Of a stretch of DNA of 64,000 nt, positions 35,655-44,340 are shown piece by piece. The stretch is from Arthrobacter sp. JZ12 (GTDB taxonomy: Bacteria > Actinomycetota > Actinomycetes > Actinomycetales > Micrococcaceae). The translations under genes and the position numbers were made by a program. The stretch spans positions 806,001 through 870,000 of the forward strand of contig NZ_CP045246.1 of NCBI RefSeq assembly GCF_035189165.1. Reading direction: 5' to 3'. The notes beneath the pieces were generated by a model. The model did no database searches, was not told the DNA's origin, and saw only the letters and a list, made by a program, of their open reading frames with translations. Position 1 is the stretch's first letter; the number at the start of each line of letters is the position of its first letter.

Positions 35655-36717
35655 GACCCCGCTTCCAACGGATCGGGAAAAACTGCAGCTCAGGGTCCTG
35701 CAGACCCGCGGCGAGCTTGGCCGCGTGCGCCGCGAGAAGGGCGGGGGAGTGCCGGCCCTGCAGGCCACGATTCCCTACCTGCTTGCACGGCTCAACGCGT
35801 TCCGGCCTATGCGAGCCTTCCAGCTCTACACGAACCGCCATGGGCCCCTCATGGCCGCGGGAATCGCCTACAACATGTTCTTCGCGATCGCGGCGCTGCT
35901 GGTCGTAGGGTTCTCGATTGTGGGCCTGGTGGTCTCAGGGGACACTGCGCTGCAGGGCCTGATTGTCCGCGCCGTCGATTCGACCACTCCGGGTCTCATC
36001 GATACGGACGGTGAAGGCGGGGTTTCCGGCTTCGCCACTCCGGAGGAGCTGTTCAGCCTCGAGGCCTCGCTGAGCATCGCACTGGCAGTCTCCACCGTGA
36101 CCATGCTCCTGACGGCGCTGGGCTGGATTGCCGGGCTCCGGGAGGGAATGCGCGGCATCTTCGATTTGCCGGCGCTGCAGACCAATCTGGTGCTGCAGAA
36201 GCTGAAGGACCTCGGCATTCTGCTGGTCCTGGCGGTGGTGCTGGTGGTGACCACCGGCGTCGGGCTCGTGGCGAACACCGTCATCGACCTGGTCCTGCAG
36301 TGGGTCGGGCTCACCAGCGCTGCCCGCCCGCTCACCCAGCTTGCCGGATTCGTTGTCACCCTGCTGCTGGACACCCTCGTGGCCGTCATCCTGTTCCGCA
36401 CGGCATCCGCGATAGAGATGCCGCGCACAGTGCTGCTGCAGTCCGCCCTGATCGCCGGTATAGGTAGCACCCTGCTTCGGACTTTCAGCACGCTGCTGCT
36501 GGCCGGCGTGGACAGGAACCCGCTCTTGGCGCCGTTCGCGGTCATCCTGGGCTTGTTTGTCTGGTTCTTCCTGCTCAGCCAGGTGTACCTGATTGCCACC
36601 GCCTGGGGAGCGATCGGTGCCGCCGATGCGCGGTCCGCCCGTCCTTTGGAACGCGGAGGCTGGGCGCGCTCGCTGCTGCGCCGCAGCAAGACAACCCCGG
36701 CAGCCCGCACCCCCTAA
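35608..36717 (+). CDS. YihY/BrkB-family membrane protein
   Basis: 369 aa from a TTG at 35608 (GGAAGAG 8 nt upstream) that starts inside the end of the preceding gene. A charged cytoplasmic N-terminus (about 70 residues, many Lys/Arg) is followed by six transmembrane helices. Family marks are RPMRAFQLYTNRHGPLMAAGIAYNMFFAI in TM1, LGWIAGLREGMRGIFDLP, and a final helix block VILGLFVWFFLLSQVYLIATAWGA. BrkB/YihY proteins were wrongly called RNase BN; their transport role is unclear. It ends 14 bp before the bidirectional terminator shared with sdhB. Confidence 0.88.
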   Translation: MAKTLPTVKKQKQVPETPLPTDREKLQLRVLQTRGELGRVRREKGGGVPALQATIPYLLARLNAFRPMRAFQLYTNRHGPLMAAGIAYNMFFAIAALLVVGFSIVGLVVSGDTALQGLIVRAVDSTTPGLIDTDGEGGVSGFATPEELFSLEASLSIALAVSTVTMLLTALGWIAGLREGMRGIFDLPALQTNLVLQKLKDLGILLVLAVVLVVTTGVGLVANTVIDLVLQWVGLTSAARPLTQLAGFVVTLLLDTLVAVILFRTASAIEMPRTVLLQSALIAGIGSTLLRTFSTLLLAGVDRNPLLAPFAVILGLFVWFFLLSQVYLIATAWGAIGAADARSARPLERGGWARSLLRRSKTTPAARTP

Positions 36718-36731
36718 AACTGTCCGAGAAC

Positions 36732-36773
36732 GACGACGGCGCGTGCCACCGGTCGGTGGCACGCGCCGTCGTC
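36732..36773. terminator. Bidirectional terminator between brkB-like and sdhB genes
   Basis: A perfect 19-bp stem: GACGACGGCGCGTGCCACC (36732-36750) and its exact complement (36755-36773) around a 4-nt GGTC loop. It lies between convergent genes, so it can serve both. No long T-tract, but the stem is very stable. Confidence 0.8.
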
Positions 36774-36790
36774 ATAGCGGTTTGAGACTG

Positions 36791-37579
36791 CTAGATCTTG
36801 CGGGTCAGGATGGCCTGCTTGACCTCCTGGATTGCCTTGGTGACCTGGATGCCGCGGGGGCAGGCCTCCGAGCAGTTGAAGGTTGTGCGGCAGCGCCACA
36901 CGCCTTCCTTGTCGTTGAGGATTTCCAGGCGCATGTCGCCGGCGTCATCACGGGAGTCGAAGATGAAGCGGTGCGCGTTCACGATCGCGGCCGGACCGAA
37001 GTACTGGCCGTCGGTCCAGAAGACCGGGCAGGACGAGGTGCAGGCAGCACACAGGATGCACTTGGTAGTGTCGTCGAAGCGCTCGCGCTCCTCCGCCGAC
37101 TGCAGGCGCTCACGCGTGGGTTCGTGGCCCTTGCTGACAAGGAACGGCATGATCTCGCGGTAGGACTGGAAGAAGGGCTCCATGTCCACGATGAGGTCCT
37201 TCTCCACCGGCAGGCCCTTGATGGGCTCCACGAGGATGGGCTTGGACGTGTCGAGGTCTTTCAGAAGCGTCTTGCAGGCCAGGCGGTTGCGGCCGTTGAT
37301 GCGCATGGCATCCGAACCGCAGACACCGTGCGCGCAGGAGCGGCGGAAGGAGACGGTGCCGTCGTGCTCCCACTTCACCTTGTGCAGGGCGTCCAGCACG
37401 CGGTCCGTGCCGTACATGGTGAGCTTCCACTCGTCCCAGTGGGCCTCATCGGAGACCTCGGGGTTGTAGCGCCGCACCTTGAGGGTGATGTCGAAGGTGG
37501 GGATCTCGCCGCCTCCGCCTACGCCGGGTGCGAGGTCGACCTTCGAGGCCGGTTCTTTTTCGACAGTTGAGGTGCTCAT
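36791..37579 (-). CDS. sdhB: Succinate dehydrogenase iron-sulfur subunit
   Basis: 262 aa. It carries electrons from SdhA flavin to the membrane quinone. The N-terminal ferredoxin-like domain has RRSCAHGVCGSDAMRINGRN then LAC (C82, C87 and C102; the third position is Asp, as in E. coli SdhB) for [2Fe-2S]. The C-terminal domain has KCILCAACTSSCP and CSEACPRGIQV for the [4Fe-4S] and [3Fe-4S] clusters. The ATG overlaps the sdhA stop by 1 nt (TGATG), so translation is coupled. Last gene of sdhCDAB. Confidence 0.97.
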   Translation of the reverse strand: MSTSTVEKEPASKVDLAPGVGGGGEIPTFDITLKVRRYNPEVSDEAHWDEWKLTMYGTDRVLDALHKVKWEHDGTVSFRRSCAHGVCGSDAMRINGRNRLACKTLLKDLDTSKPILVEPIKGLPVEKDLIVDMEPFFQSYREIMPFLVSKGHEPTRERLQSAEERERFDDTTKCILCAACTSSCPVFWTDGQYFGPAAIVNAHRFIFDSRDDAGDMRLEILNDKEGVWRCRTTFNCSEACPRGIQVTKAIQEVKQAILTRKI

Positions 37580-39357
37580 CAGTACTTACGCTCCATGGGC
37601 TGGTAACGGGTGAAGACTACCGGTTTGGTCTCAAGGCGAACACCGCTGGTTTCGGTAGCGGAGGGATCCTTGTAGGCCATGGAATGGGTCATGAAGTTCT
37701 TGTCATCGCGCTCGGGGTAGTCCTCCCGGAAGTGGCCGCCGCGGGACTCCTTGCGGTGCAGGGCCGCCGCGGTCATGACCTTGGCCATGTCCAGCAGGAA
37801 GCCCAGTTCCACGGCTTCCAGCAGGTCGAGGTTGAACCGCTTGCCCTTGTCCTGGACAGTGACCCGGGTGTAGCGCTCCTCCAGTTTGTCGATGACCTCG
37901 AGGGCTTCCTTGAGGGTCTGCTCGGTGCGGAAAACCTGGACATTGGCGTCCATGATGTCCTGCAGTTCCTGGCGGATCTGTGAGACGCGCTCTCCACCTT
38001 CCGAGCTCCGCATGGTGTCCAGGAGCAGCTCCGTCTGTGCGGTGGGGTTCTCCGGGATCTCCACGAACTCAGCGGTGGCCGCATATTCGGCGGCGGCGAT
38101 ACCTGCACGCTTGCCGAACACGTTGATGTCCAGGAGCGAGTTGGTGCCGAGGCGGTTGGAGCCGTGGACCGAAACGCAGGCAACTTCACCGGCGGCGTAC
38201 AGGCCGGGAACAACGGTGTCGTTGTCCTGCAGCACCTCAGCCTTGATGTTGGTGGGGATACCGCCCATGGCGTAGTGCGCAGTCGGGAACACCGGCACCG
38301 GCTCGGTGTATGGCTCCACCCCGAGGTAGGTGCGGGCGAATTCGGTGATGTCCGGAAGCTTGGCGTCGATGTGTGCCGGCTCGAGGTGCGTCAGGTCCAG
38401 CAGGACGTAGTCCTTGTTGGGGCCGGCACCGCGTCCCTCGCGTACCTCGTTTGCCATGGAACGGGCCACGATGTCGCGGGGAGCCAGGTCCTTGATGGTG
38501 GGTGCGTAGCGCTCCATGAAGCGCTCACCCTCGGCGTTGCGGAGGATTCCGCCTTCACCGCGGGCAGCTTCGGAAAGCAGGATGCCGAGGCCGGCAAGAC
38601 CGGTGGGGTGAAACTGGAAGAACTCCATGTCCTCGAGGGGGATGCCGCGCCGGAAGGCGATGCCCATGCCGTCACCGGTGAGGGTGTGGGCATTGGAGGT
38701 GGTCTTGTAGACCTTGCCGACGCCGCCGGAGGCGAAGACGACCGACTTTGCCTGGAAGACGTGCAGTTCACCGGTGGCGAGGTCGTAGGCGACGACGCCG
38801 GCAACGCGCTTCTGGATGCGGGTGGCACCGTCGACGGTCACTTCCTGGTCCACCGTCAGCATGTCCAGCACGTAGTACTCGTTGAAGAACTCAACATTGT
38901 GCTTGACGCAGTTTTGATACAGCGTCTGGAGGATCATGTGGCCCGTGCGGTCAGCGGCATAGCAGGCGCGACGGACGGGCGCCTTGCCGTGGTCGCGGGT
39001 GTGGCCGCCGAAGCGGCGCTGGTCGATGCGACCCTCAGGGGTGCGGTTGAACGGCAGCCCCATCTTCTCGAGGTCCAGCACGGCGTCGATGGCTTCCTTC
39101 GCCATGACCTCGGCGGCGTCCTGGTCAACGAGGTAGTCGCCGCCCTTGACGGTGTCGAAGGTGTGCCATTCCCAGTTGTCTTCCTCGACATTGGCGAGGG
39201 CCGCGCACATGCCGCCCTGTGCGGCGCCCGTGTGCGAACGGGTCGGGTAGAGCTTGGTCAGTACAGCCGTCTTTGCCCGCTGGCCGGATTCAATCGCGGC
39301 GCGCATGCCGGCGCCGCCTGCGCCCACAATGACGACGTCGTACTTATGGACCTGCAT
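37579..39357 (-). CDS. sdhA: Succinate dehydrogenase flavoprotein subunit
   Basis: 592 aa. It oxidises succinate to fumarate with covalently bound FAD. Dinucleotide-binding GAGGAGMRAA is at residues 12-21; the FAD-linking His is H42 in SHTGAAQGG. Substrate-site segments are GGHTRDHGKAPVRRACYAADRTGH and YAMGGIPTN, and the C-terminal SRGGHFREDYPERDD is complete. Third gene of the minus-strand sdhCDAB operon; 77 bp separate it from sdhD. Membrane-associated on the cytoplasmic side. Confidence 0.98.
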   Translation of the reverse strand: MQVHKYDVVIVGAGGAGMRAAIESGQRAKTAVLTKLYPTRSHTGAAQGGMCAALANVEEDNWEWHTFDTVKGGDYLVDQDAAEVMAKEAIDAVLDLEKMGLPFNRTPEGRIDQRRFGGHTRDHGKAPVRRACYAADRTGHMILQTLYQNCVKHNVEFFNEYYVLDMLTVDQEVTVDGATRIQKRVAGVVAYDLATGELHVFQAKSVVFASGGVGKVYKTTSNAHTLTGDGMGIAFRRGIPLEDMEFFQFHPTGLAGLGILLSEAARGEGGILRNAEGERFMERYAPTIKDLAPRDIVARSMANEVREGRGAGPNKDYVLLDLTHLEPAHIDAKLPDITEFARTYLGVEPYTEPVPVFPTAHYAMGGIPTNIKAEVLQDNDTVVPGLYAAGEVACVSVHGSNRLGTNSLLDINVFGKRAGIAAAEYAATAEFVEIPENPTAQTELLLDTMRSSEGGERVSQIRQELQDIMDANVQVFRTEQTLKEALEVIDKLEERYTRVTVQDKGKRFNLDLLEAVELGFLLDMAKVMTAAALHRKESRGGHFREDYPERDDKNFMTHSMAYKDPSATETSGVRLETKPVVFTRYQPMERKY

Positions 39358-39434
39358 ACCTGTGCTCTTTCTGTTGAAGCTGGTCGTGATGAATTGGGGG
39401 TACGGACTCTCTTGCCGCAGCCCCGTGATCGTCG

Positions 39435-39902
39435 CTAGGGCGCCGGGCAGTAGTCGGCGACGTGCGGTACGCCGTTCACGACCGGGCAGGGGTCAAAGGT
39501 GAAGATAACCAGGGTGCCGAGGACGATGATGACGATCGTGGCAACGTAGAGAACAGACTTCAGCCAAAAGCGGGTGGAGTCCTTCTCGGCGTAGTCGTTG
39601 ATGATCACGCGTACGCCGTTAGTGCCGTGCAGCATGGCCAGCCAGAGCATCACGAGGTCCCAGACCTGCCAGACAGGGCTCGCCCACTTGCCGGCAACGA
39701 AGCCGAAGTCGACGCCCTCAATGCCGTCGCCGGCAATCATGCTGGTCCAGAGATGAACGAAGATCAGGACAACCAGAACCACGCCCGAAAGCCGCATGAA
39801 GAGCCAGGCGAGCATTTCGAAGTTGCCCTTCGAGGTGCCCGTGCGGCGGTACTGCGGAGCGATGCGTCCGGAGCGGGGGGATTCAACGATGGGAGTTGAC
39901 AT
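39435..39902 (-). CDS. sdhD: Succinate dehydrogenase membrane anchor subunit
   Basis: 155 aa. Three transmembrane helices. LAWLFMRLSGVVLVVLIFVHLWTS carries the likely haem-ligand His; WDLVMLWLAMLHGTNGVRVIINDY is the second helix, with a conserved quinone/haem-site region; the third helix is near the C-terminus. The last residues (DPCPVVNGVPHVADYCPAP) include two Cys. It anchors SdhAB with SdhC and passes electrons to menaquinone. It starts 3 bp after the sdhC stop. Confidence 0.93.
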   Translation of the reverse strand: MSTPIVESPRSGRIAPQYRRTGTSKGNFEMLAWLFMRLSGVVLVVLIFVHLWTSMIAGDGIEGVDFGFVAGKWASPVWQVWDLVMLWLAMLHGTNGVRVIINDYAEKDSTRFWLKSVLYVATIVIIVLGTLVIFTFDPCPVVNGVPHVADYCPAP

Positions 39903-39905
39903 GGC

Positions 39906-40286
39906 TCAGTGACCTCCGAACACGACAGAGAGATGGCGGATGGAGAAGCCGATCATAGTGACAGCCCACAGACCGATCACTGCCCACAGCATCTGGCGGT
40001 GGTAGCGGGGACCCTTCTTCCAGAAGTCCACAAGGACCACGCGGAGACCGTTGAAGGCGTGGAAGACAATCGCGCCGACCAGCCCCAGCTCTCCGAGGCC
40101 CATGAGCGGGTTCTTATAGGACTCAATAACTACGTCGTATGCCTCGGGAGAGACCCGCACCAAGGAGGTGTCGAGGACATGCACCAGAAGGAAAAAGAAG
40201 ATCACGACGCCGGTAATACGATGTGCAACCCAGGACCACTGGCCTTCGCGGCCGCGGTAGAGGGTGCCTGCTGGTGTCTTCGACAC
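39906..40286 (-). CDS. sdhC: Succinate dehydrogenase cytochrome b556 subunit
   Basis: 126 aa from the GTG at 40286, which has GGGAGG at a good distance; the frame stays open upstream to 40364 but without family sequence. GTLYRGREGQWSWVAHRITGVVIFFFLLVHVLDTSLV is the typical SdhC entry with two His near the haem. Two further helices follow (LGLVGAIVFHAFNGLRVVLVDF; MLWAVIGLWAVTMIGFSIRH). First gene of sdhCDAB, behind a good promoter. Confidence 0.94.
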   Translation of the reverse strand: MSKTPAGTLYRGREGQWSWVAHRITGVVIFFFLLVHVLDTSLVRVSPEAYDVVIESYKNPLMGLGELGLVGAIVFHAFNGLRVVLVDFWKKGPRYHRQMLWAVIGLWAVTMIGFSIRHLSVVFGGH

Positions 40287-40372
40287 TGAAAATACCTCCC
40301 TGTGTCGCGAAGGCGTTAGCGTGGCTTCCACGCTGGCAAGCGCCCTCGCGAGAGCACTCTTCAATCAAGACT

Positions 40373-40401
40373 AATCTAGGGTCCCTTGTGGAGTCGCTCA
40401 A
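40373..40401 (-). promoter_or_regulatory. Promoter of sdhCDAB
   Basis: Minus strand: TTGAGC (40401-40396), 17-bp spacer, TAGATT (40378-40373). This predicts a start near 40366 and a leader of about 80 nt before the sdhC GTG. It is within the 267-bp divergent region shared with manC, where I see no other clear motif besides TAATGT ahead of manC. Confidence 0.65.
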
Positions 40402-40553
40402 TTTAGGACGCCCTACGGTGTGACCTTGTTAACACCGGCCGTTCATCGGGGAGTAACCCGGATGCTCTGCCCTGTGCCTGCGATTCACGAGAAGTGCACT
40501 CAATTACCAGCTGGTGGTCATCGCCGTCGCGAGGCTGCATTAATGTGGAAGCG

Positions 40554-41675
40554 ATGAGTACTCAACCCAGCAGCCCCCTGGACCGCTTCCACGGCGTCAT
40601 TCCCGCAGGCGGAACCGGAACCCGCCTGTGGCCCCTGTCCCGTGCGGCAGCGCCGAAGTTCCTGCATGACCTCACCGGGTCGGGCAGCACACTCATCCGT
40701 GCCACCTACGAGCGGCTGCTGCCCCTGAGCGGCGAACGCATCATGGTGGTCACCGGGAAGGCGCACCGCCGGGCAGTGCGTGCGCAGCTGCCGGAAATTC
40801 GGGATTCCGATCTCGTGCTCGAAAGCGAGCCCAAGGATTCTGGTGCTGCCATCGGCCTTGCCGCCGCTATCCTGTACCACCGCGACCCCGACACCATCAT
40901 GGGTTCCTTCGCCGCCGACCAGGTGATCGCTCCGGTTGAGGATTTCCAGGCGGCCGTGCGCGAGGCTGTATATACCGCCGCCGAGGGCTACATCGTCACA
41001 ATCGGCATCCTTCCCACGCACCCCTCCACCGGGTTCGGCTACATCCGGGCCGGGGACGCGCTCAACATCCCGTCGGCGCCGAGTGCGCAGTCTGTGATCG
41101 AGTTCGTGGAGAAGCCGTCGGTAGCCGTCGCCCGCGAATACATCGACAGCGGGAAGTACAGCTGGAACGCGGGTATGTTCGTTGCGCCGGTCGCACTGAT
41201 GCTGAAGCACCTTGAGGCAAACGAACCGGTGCTCTACGCCGGGCTTATGGAGATCGCCGAGGCCTGGGACACCCGAGCCCGCAACGAGGTGGCCCGGCGC
41301 GTCTGGCCCACCCTTCCGAAGATCGCCATTGATTACGCGGTCGCTGAACCGGCGGCAGCAGCAGGTGACGTCGCCATGATTCCGGGGCCTTTCAGCTGGG
41401 ATGACGTCGGCGACTTCGCCGCCATCGGACGCCTCAACCCGGCCACGGAAAACAGCAACCTGAAGGTCATGGGGGAGGGCGCACGCGTCTTCTCGGAGAA
41501 TGCCTCGGGAATCGTGGTGTCCGACACCAAACGGGTAATCGCCCTAATCGGCATTGACGACGTCGTCATAGTGGACACCCCCGACGCACTTCTGGTGACC
41601 ACCAAGGAGCACGCGCAGGAAGTGAAGAAGGCGGTCGAGGCCCTGCGGGCGAGCGGCGACGTCGACGTTCTCTAG
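40554..41675 (+). CDS. manC: Mannose-1-phosphate guanylyltransferase
   Basis: 373 aa from the ATG at 40554 (GGAAG upstream; also TAATGT 7 nt before the start). It forms GDP-mannose from GTP and mannose-1-phosphate. The nucleotidyltransferase signature GVIPAGGTGTRLWPLSRAAAPKFL (about residues 14-37) is followed by IMGSFAADQVI, STGFGYIRAGD and VIEFVEKPS, then SWNAGMFV and FSWDDVGDF. No C-terminal isomerase domain, so it is the single-function type. Its product could feed the mannosyltransferase at 3.1-4.3 kb. Confidence 0.93.
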   Translation: MSTQPSSPLDRFHGVIPAGGTGTRLWPLSRAAAPKFLHDLTGSGSTLIRATYERLLPLSGERIMVVTGKAHRRAVRAQLPEIRDSDLVLESEPKDSGAAIGLAAAILYHRDPDTIMGSFAADQVIAPVEDFQAAVREAVYTAAEGYIVTIGILPTHPSTGFGYIRAGDALNIPSAPSAQSVIEFVEKPSVAVAREYIDSGKYSWNAGMFVAPVALMLKHLEANEPVLYAGLMEIAEAWDTRARNEVARRVWPTLPKIAIDYAVAEPAAAAGDVAMIPGPFSWDDVGDFAAIGRLNPATENSNLKVMGEGARVFSENASGIVVSDTKRVIALIGIDDVVIVDTPDALLVTTKEHAQEVKKAVEALRASGDVDVL

Positions 41676-41704
41676 GCCGGCTGGGCGGCCAGTAAGCTTG
41701 TTCC

Positions 41705-42910
41705 GTGCAGAAATCTCCAACTGATCCCGTCGTCGTACCGCACATCGGTGTGTGGCTGGCTCCGCTGCTGGATGAGTTGACCCGGTTTCGCCGCGACATT
41801 CACGCCCACCCCGAACTGTCCCACAAGGAGTACCGCACCACCGACCGGCTCGTTGAGGTGCTCGAAGCTGCGGGGCTTCAGCCGAAGCGACTGGAAGACA
41901 CGGGACTGTACGTGGACATCGGCGACGGTGACGTGAAGATCGGGCTGCGCGCGGACATTGATGCACTGCCGATCCTCGAGGAAACCGGCCTTCCGTACGC
42001 CTCGACGATCACGGGCGTGACGCACGCGTGCGGACACGACATCCACACCACGGTGATGCTCGGCGTCGCGCTGGTCCTGGCCAAGATCGACGCCGAAACC
42101 CCGCTGGCAGGGCGCGTGCGCGTCATCTTCCAGCCGGCAGAGGAAACAATGCCCGGCGGGGCGCTGGACGTCATCGCCCAGGGCGTTCTCACGGACGTTC
42201 CGCGCATCCTCGCCCTGCACTGCGACCCGCGCATCGACGTGGGCCTCGTCGGCACCCGCATTGGTGCCATCACATCCGCGTCGGACACCGTGCGGGTCGA
42301 ACTAAGCGGTCGGGGCGGCCATACCTCGCGCCCGCACGTGACCGAGGACCTGGTCTTCGCCCTCGCGCATATCGCAGCCAACGTCCCCGCAGTGCTGTCC
42401 CGCCGTATCGACGTGCGCAGCGCCGTCTCCGTTGTCTGGGGACAGATCCACGCGGGATCGGCTCCCAACGCCATACCGGCCCACGGATTCATGTCCGGCA
42501 CCATGCGCTGCCTGGACGGAGAAGCGTGGGAAGCTGCCGGTGACCTGATGGACGACACGGTGCGGCAGCTCGCCGCACCGTTCGGGGTCGACGTGAAACT
42601 TGAGCACGTCCGGGGCGTGCCTCCAGTGGTGAATACCGAGGCCGAGACCGGACTGATCGAAGCCGCCGCCCGTGCCGAGCTGGGGCCGGACGCCGTCGTT
42701 CTCACGCCCCAGTCGATGGGAGGCGAGGATTTCGCCTGGATGACCCAGCGAGTGCCCGGCGCCATGATGCGCCTTGGTACCCGTACACCCGGAGGCGAAA
42801 CCTACGACCTTCACCGCGGGGACTACCGTCCCGATGAGCATGCCATCGGCTGCGGCGTGCGGGTCATGGCCGCTGCGGCGATGCGGGCAGTCCTCGGGTT
42901 GCGTCACTAA
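41705..42910 (+). CDS. M20-family amidohydrolase (aminoacylase/hippuricase type)
   Basis: 401 aa, GTG start with TAAGCT 6 nt upstream (leaderless type). The M20D metal-site and fold motifs are present: RRDIHAHPELSHKEYRTT, GLRADIDALPI, THACGHDIHTTVML (Cys, His, Asp), FQPAEETMPGGA (Glu pair), ALHCDP, and GGEDFAW near the C-terminus. GRGGHTSRPH belongs to the lid/dimerisation domain. Such enzymes deacylate N-acyl amino acids or open amide bonds; substrate unknown. Lone gene between manC and the LLM oxidoreductase. Confidence 0.9.
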   Translation: MQKSPTDPVVVPHIGVWLAPLLDELTRFRRDIHAHPELSHKEYRTTDRLVEVLEAAGLQPKRLEDTGLYVDIGDGDVKIGLRADIDALPILEETGLPYASTITGVTHACGHDIHTTVMLGVALVLAKIDAETPLAGRVRVIFQPAEETMPGGALDVIAQGVLTDVPRILALHCDPRIDVGLVGTRIGAITSASDTVRVELSGRGGHTSRPHVTEDLVFALAHIAANVPAVLSRRIDVRSAVSVVWGQIHAGSAPNAIPAHGFMSGTMRCLDGEAWEAAGDLMDDTVRQLAAPFGVDVKLEHVRGVPPVVNTEAETGLIEAAARAELGPDAVVLTPQSMGGEDFAWMTQRVPGAMMRLGTRTPGGETYDLHRGDYRPDEHAIGCGVRVMAAAAMRAVLGLRH

Positions 42911-42977
42911 AGCCCCTCACTGAACCCCGCGGCTAACCTCCGCGCCGGCCGGGACATTCCGGAAACAGCCTCCGGGA

Positions 42978-44111
42978 ATGTCCCCGGACGCCCGACGGTT
43001 GGCAAGCGAAGTGAGCACTTCAACCTCTTTTCGCGTGCCCCTGTCCGTCCTCGATCTCGCCACCGTGGGTTCGGGTAAGACCAGCTCCGACGCTTTGGCA
43101 GACAGCGCTCGGCTGGCCGAGGCAGCTGACCGGCTCGGCTTCACCCGCTTCTGGGTGGCTGAACACCACAACATGCCTTCGGTGGCGTCTACCAGCCCCG
43201 CCGTCCTGATCGCGCACCTTGCAGCTCGCACCGAGCGGATTCGTCTTGGTTCAGGCGGCGTCATGCTTCCCAACCATGCGCCGTTCGTTGTCGCCGAACA
43301 GTTTGCGCTGCTCGAGGCGCTGCACCCCGGACGCATCGATCTCGGCATCGGCAGGGCGCCGGGCACCGACCAGATGACCGCCCTGGCCCTGCGCCGGCAG
43401 GCCGACGGACTCGGTGTCGAGGAATTCCCCCAGCATGTCCTCGAAGTGCTTGCGCTGCTCGGCGACAACCGGACTCCCGACCGGGCGGTGAGGCTGGTAG
43501 CGACGCCCTCGCCGTCGTCGTTCCCTGATGTGTGGCTGCTCGGCTCAAGCGGTTATTCCGCCCAGCTGGCAGGCATGCTCGGCCTGCGGTACAGCTATGC
43601 CCACCACTTCGGCAACGAGGATCCGGCCGCAATCATGCGGCTCTACCGCTCGAACTTCCAGCCGTCTCCAGCACTGCAGGAGCCCTACGCGATGCTGGCC
43701 ACCTCCGCCCTCACGGCGGAGACCGAGGAGGAAGCACAGTATCTTGCCGGTCCCTCGCGGATCATGGCGTTGTCCCTGCGGTCCGGGCATCCAGCGCCGA
43801 TCGTTTCCCCGGAGGAAGCGGCGAAGCGGGTGCTGACCGAGCAGGAGGAGTTCATGCTCCAGCACCTGCCCGCCATCAAGGCGGTAGGGACACCCGAACA
43901 GGTCACCGCGCGGCTCGACGAACTTATCCGCCTTACAGGAGTGCAGGAAGTCATGGTTACCGGAACAACGTACGACGTCGGCTCCCGGATTGATTCCCTG
44001 GTCGCCCTTGCTGAGACCTGGCGAGCAGAGCGAGCAGAGCGACCAGTGGAATCACAGCGAGCAGAACAGTCAGAGCCTGCCGCTGCGGGCACTGCACCCG
44101 CAGCGGGATAG
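42978..44111 (+). CDS. LLM-class (luciferase-like) flavin-dependent oxidoreductase
   Basis: 377 aa from the ATG at 42978; a GTG at 43011 (VSTSTSFRVPLSVLDLATVG) is an equally plausible start. It is of the MsnO8-like subgroup, with PLSVLDLATVGSG, FTRFWVAEHHNMPSVASTSPAVLIAHLA, RLGSGGVMLPNHAPFVVAEQFALLEALHPGRIDLGIGRAPGTD and a C-terminal helical region. FMN/F420-type TIM barrel monooxygenase fold; cytosolic; substrate unknown. The last 30 residues are an acidic Glu/Arg/Ala-rich tail (RAERAERPVESQRAEQSE). Confidence 0.88.
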   Translation: MSPDARRLASEVSTSTSFRVPLSVLDLATVGSGKTSSDALADSARLAEAADRLGFTRFWVAEHHNMPSVASTSPAVLIAHLAARTERIRLGSGGVMLPNHAPFVVAEQFALLEALHPGRIDLGIGRAPGTDQMTALALRRQADGLGVEEFPQHVLEVLALLGDNRTPDRAVRLVATPSPSSFPDVWLLGSSGYSAQLAGMLGLRYSYAHHFGNEDPAAIMRLYRSNFQPSPALQEPYAMLATSALTAETEEEAQYLAGPSRIMALSLRSGHPAPIVSPEEAAKRVLTEQEEFMLQHLPAIKAVGTPEQVTARLDELIRLTGVQEVMVTGTTYDVGSRIDSLVALAETWRAERAERPVESQRAEQSEPAAAGTAPAAG

Positions 44112-44340
44112 GTCAACCTACTGATTGGTAACAAAAGTTGAACAATGTGGGTACAACGCCCCTGTTTGGTAGTGTGCCCAATCACTCCGGCGCTAGAGTA
44201 GGCTCGTCATCCGGTCCCGGTCGCAGCGGGACCGTCGCCACGAACATCAGTGACAACAGAGCTTGTAGCCCACAGCAGGGCGTTACAGACGGACACTCAT
44301 TGATCTCTCGTTCATGGGCTCACTTCTTATCGGAGGAACA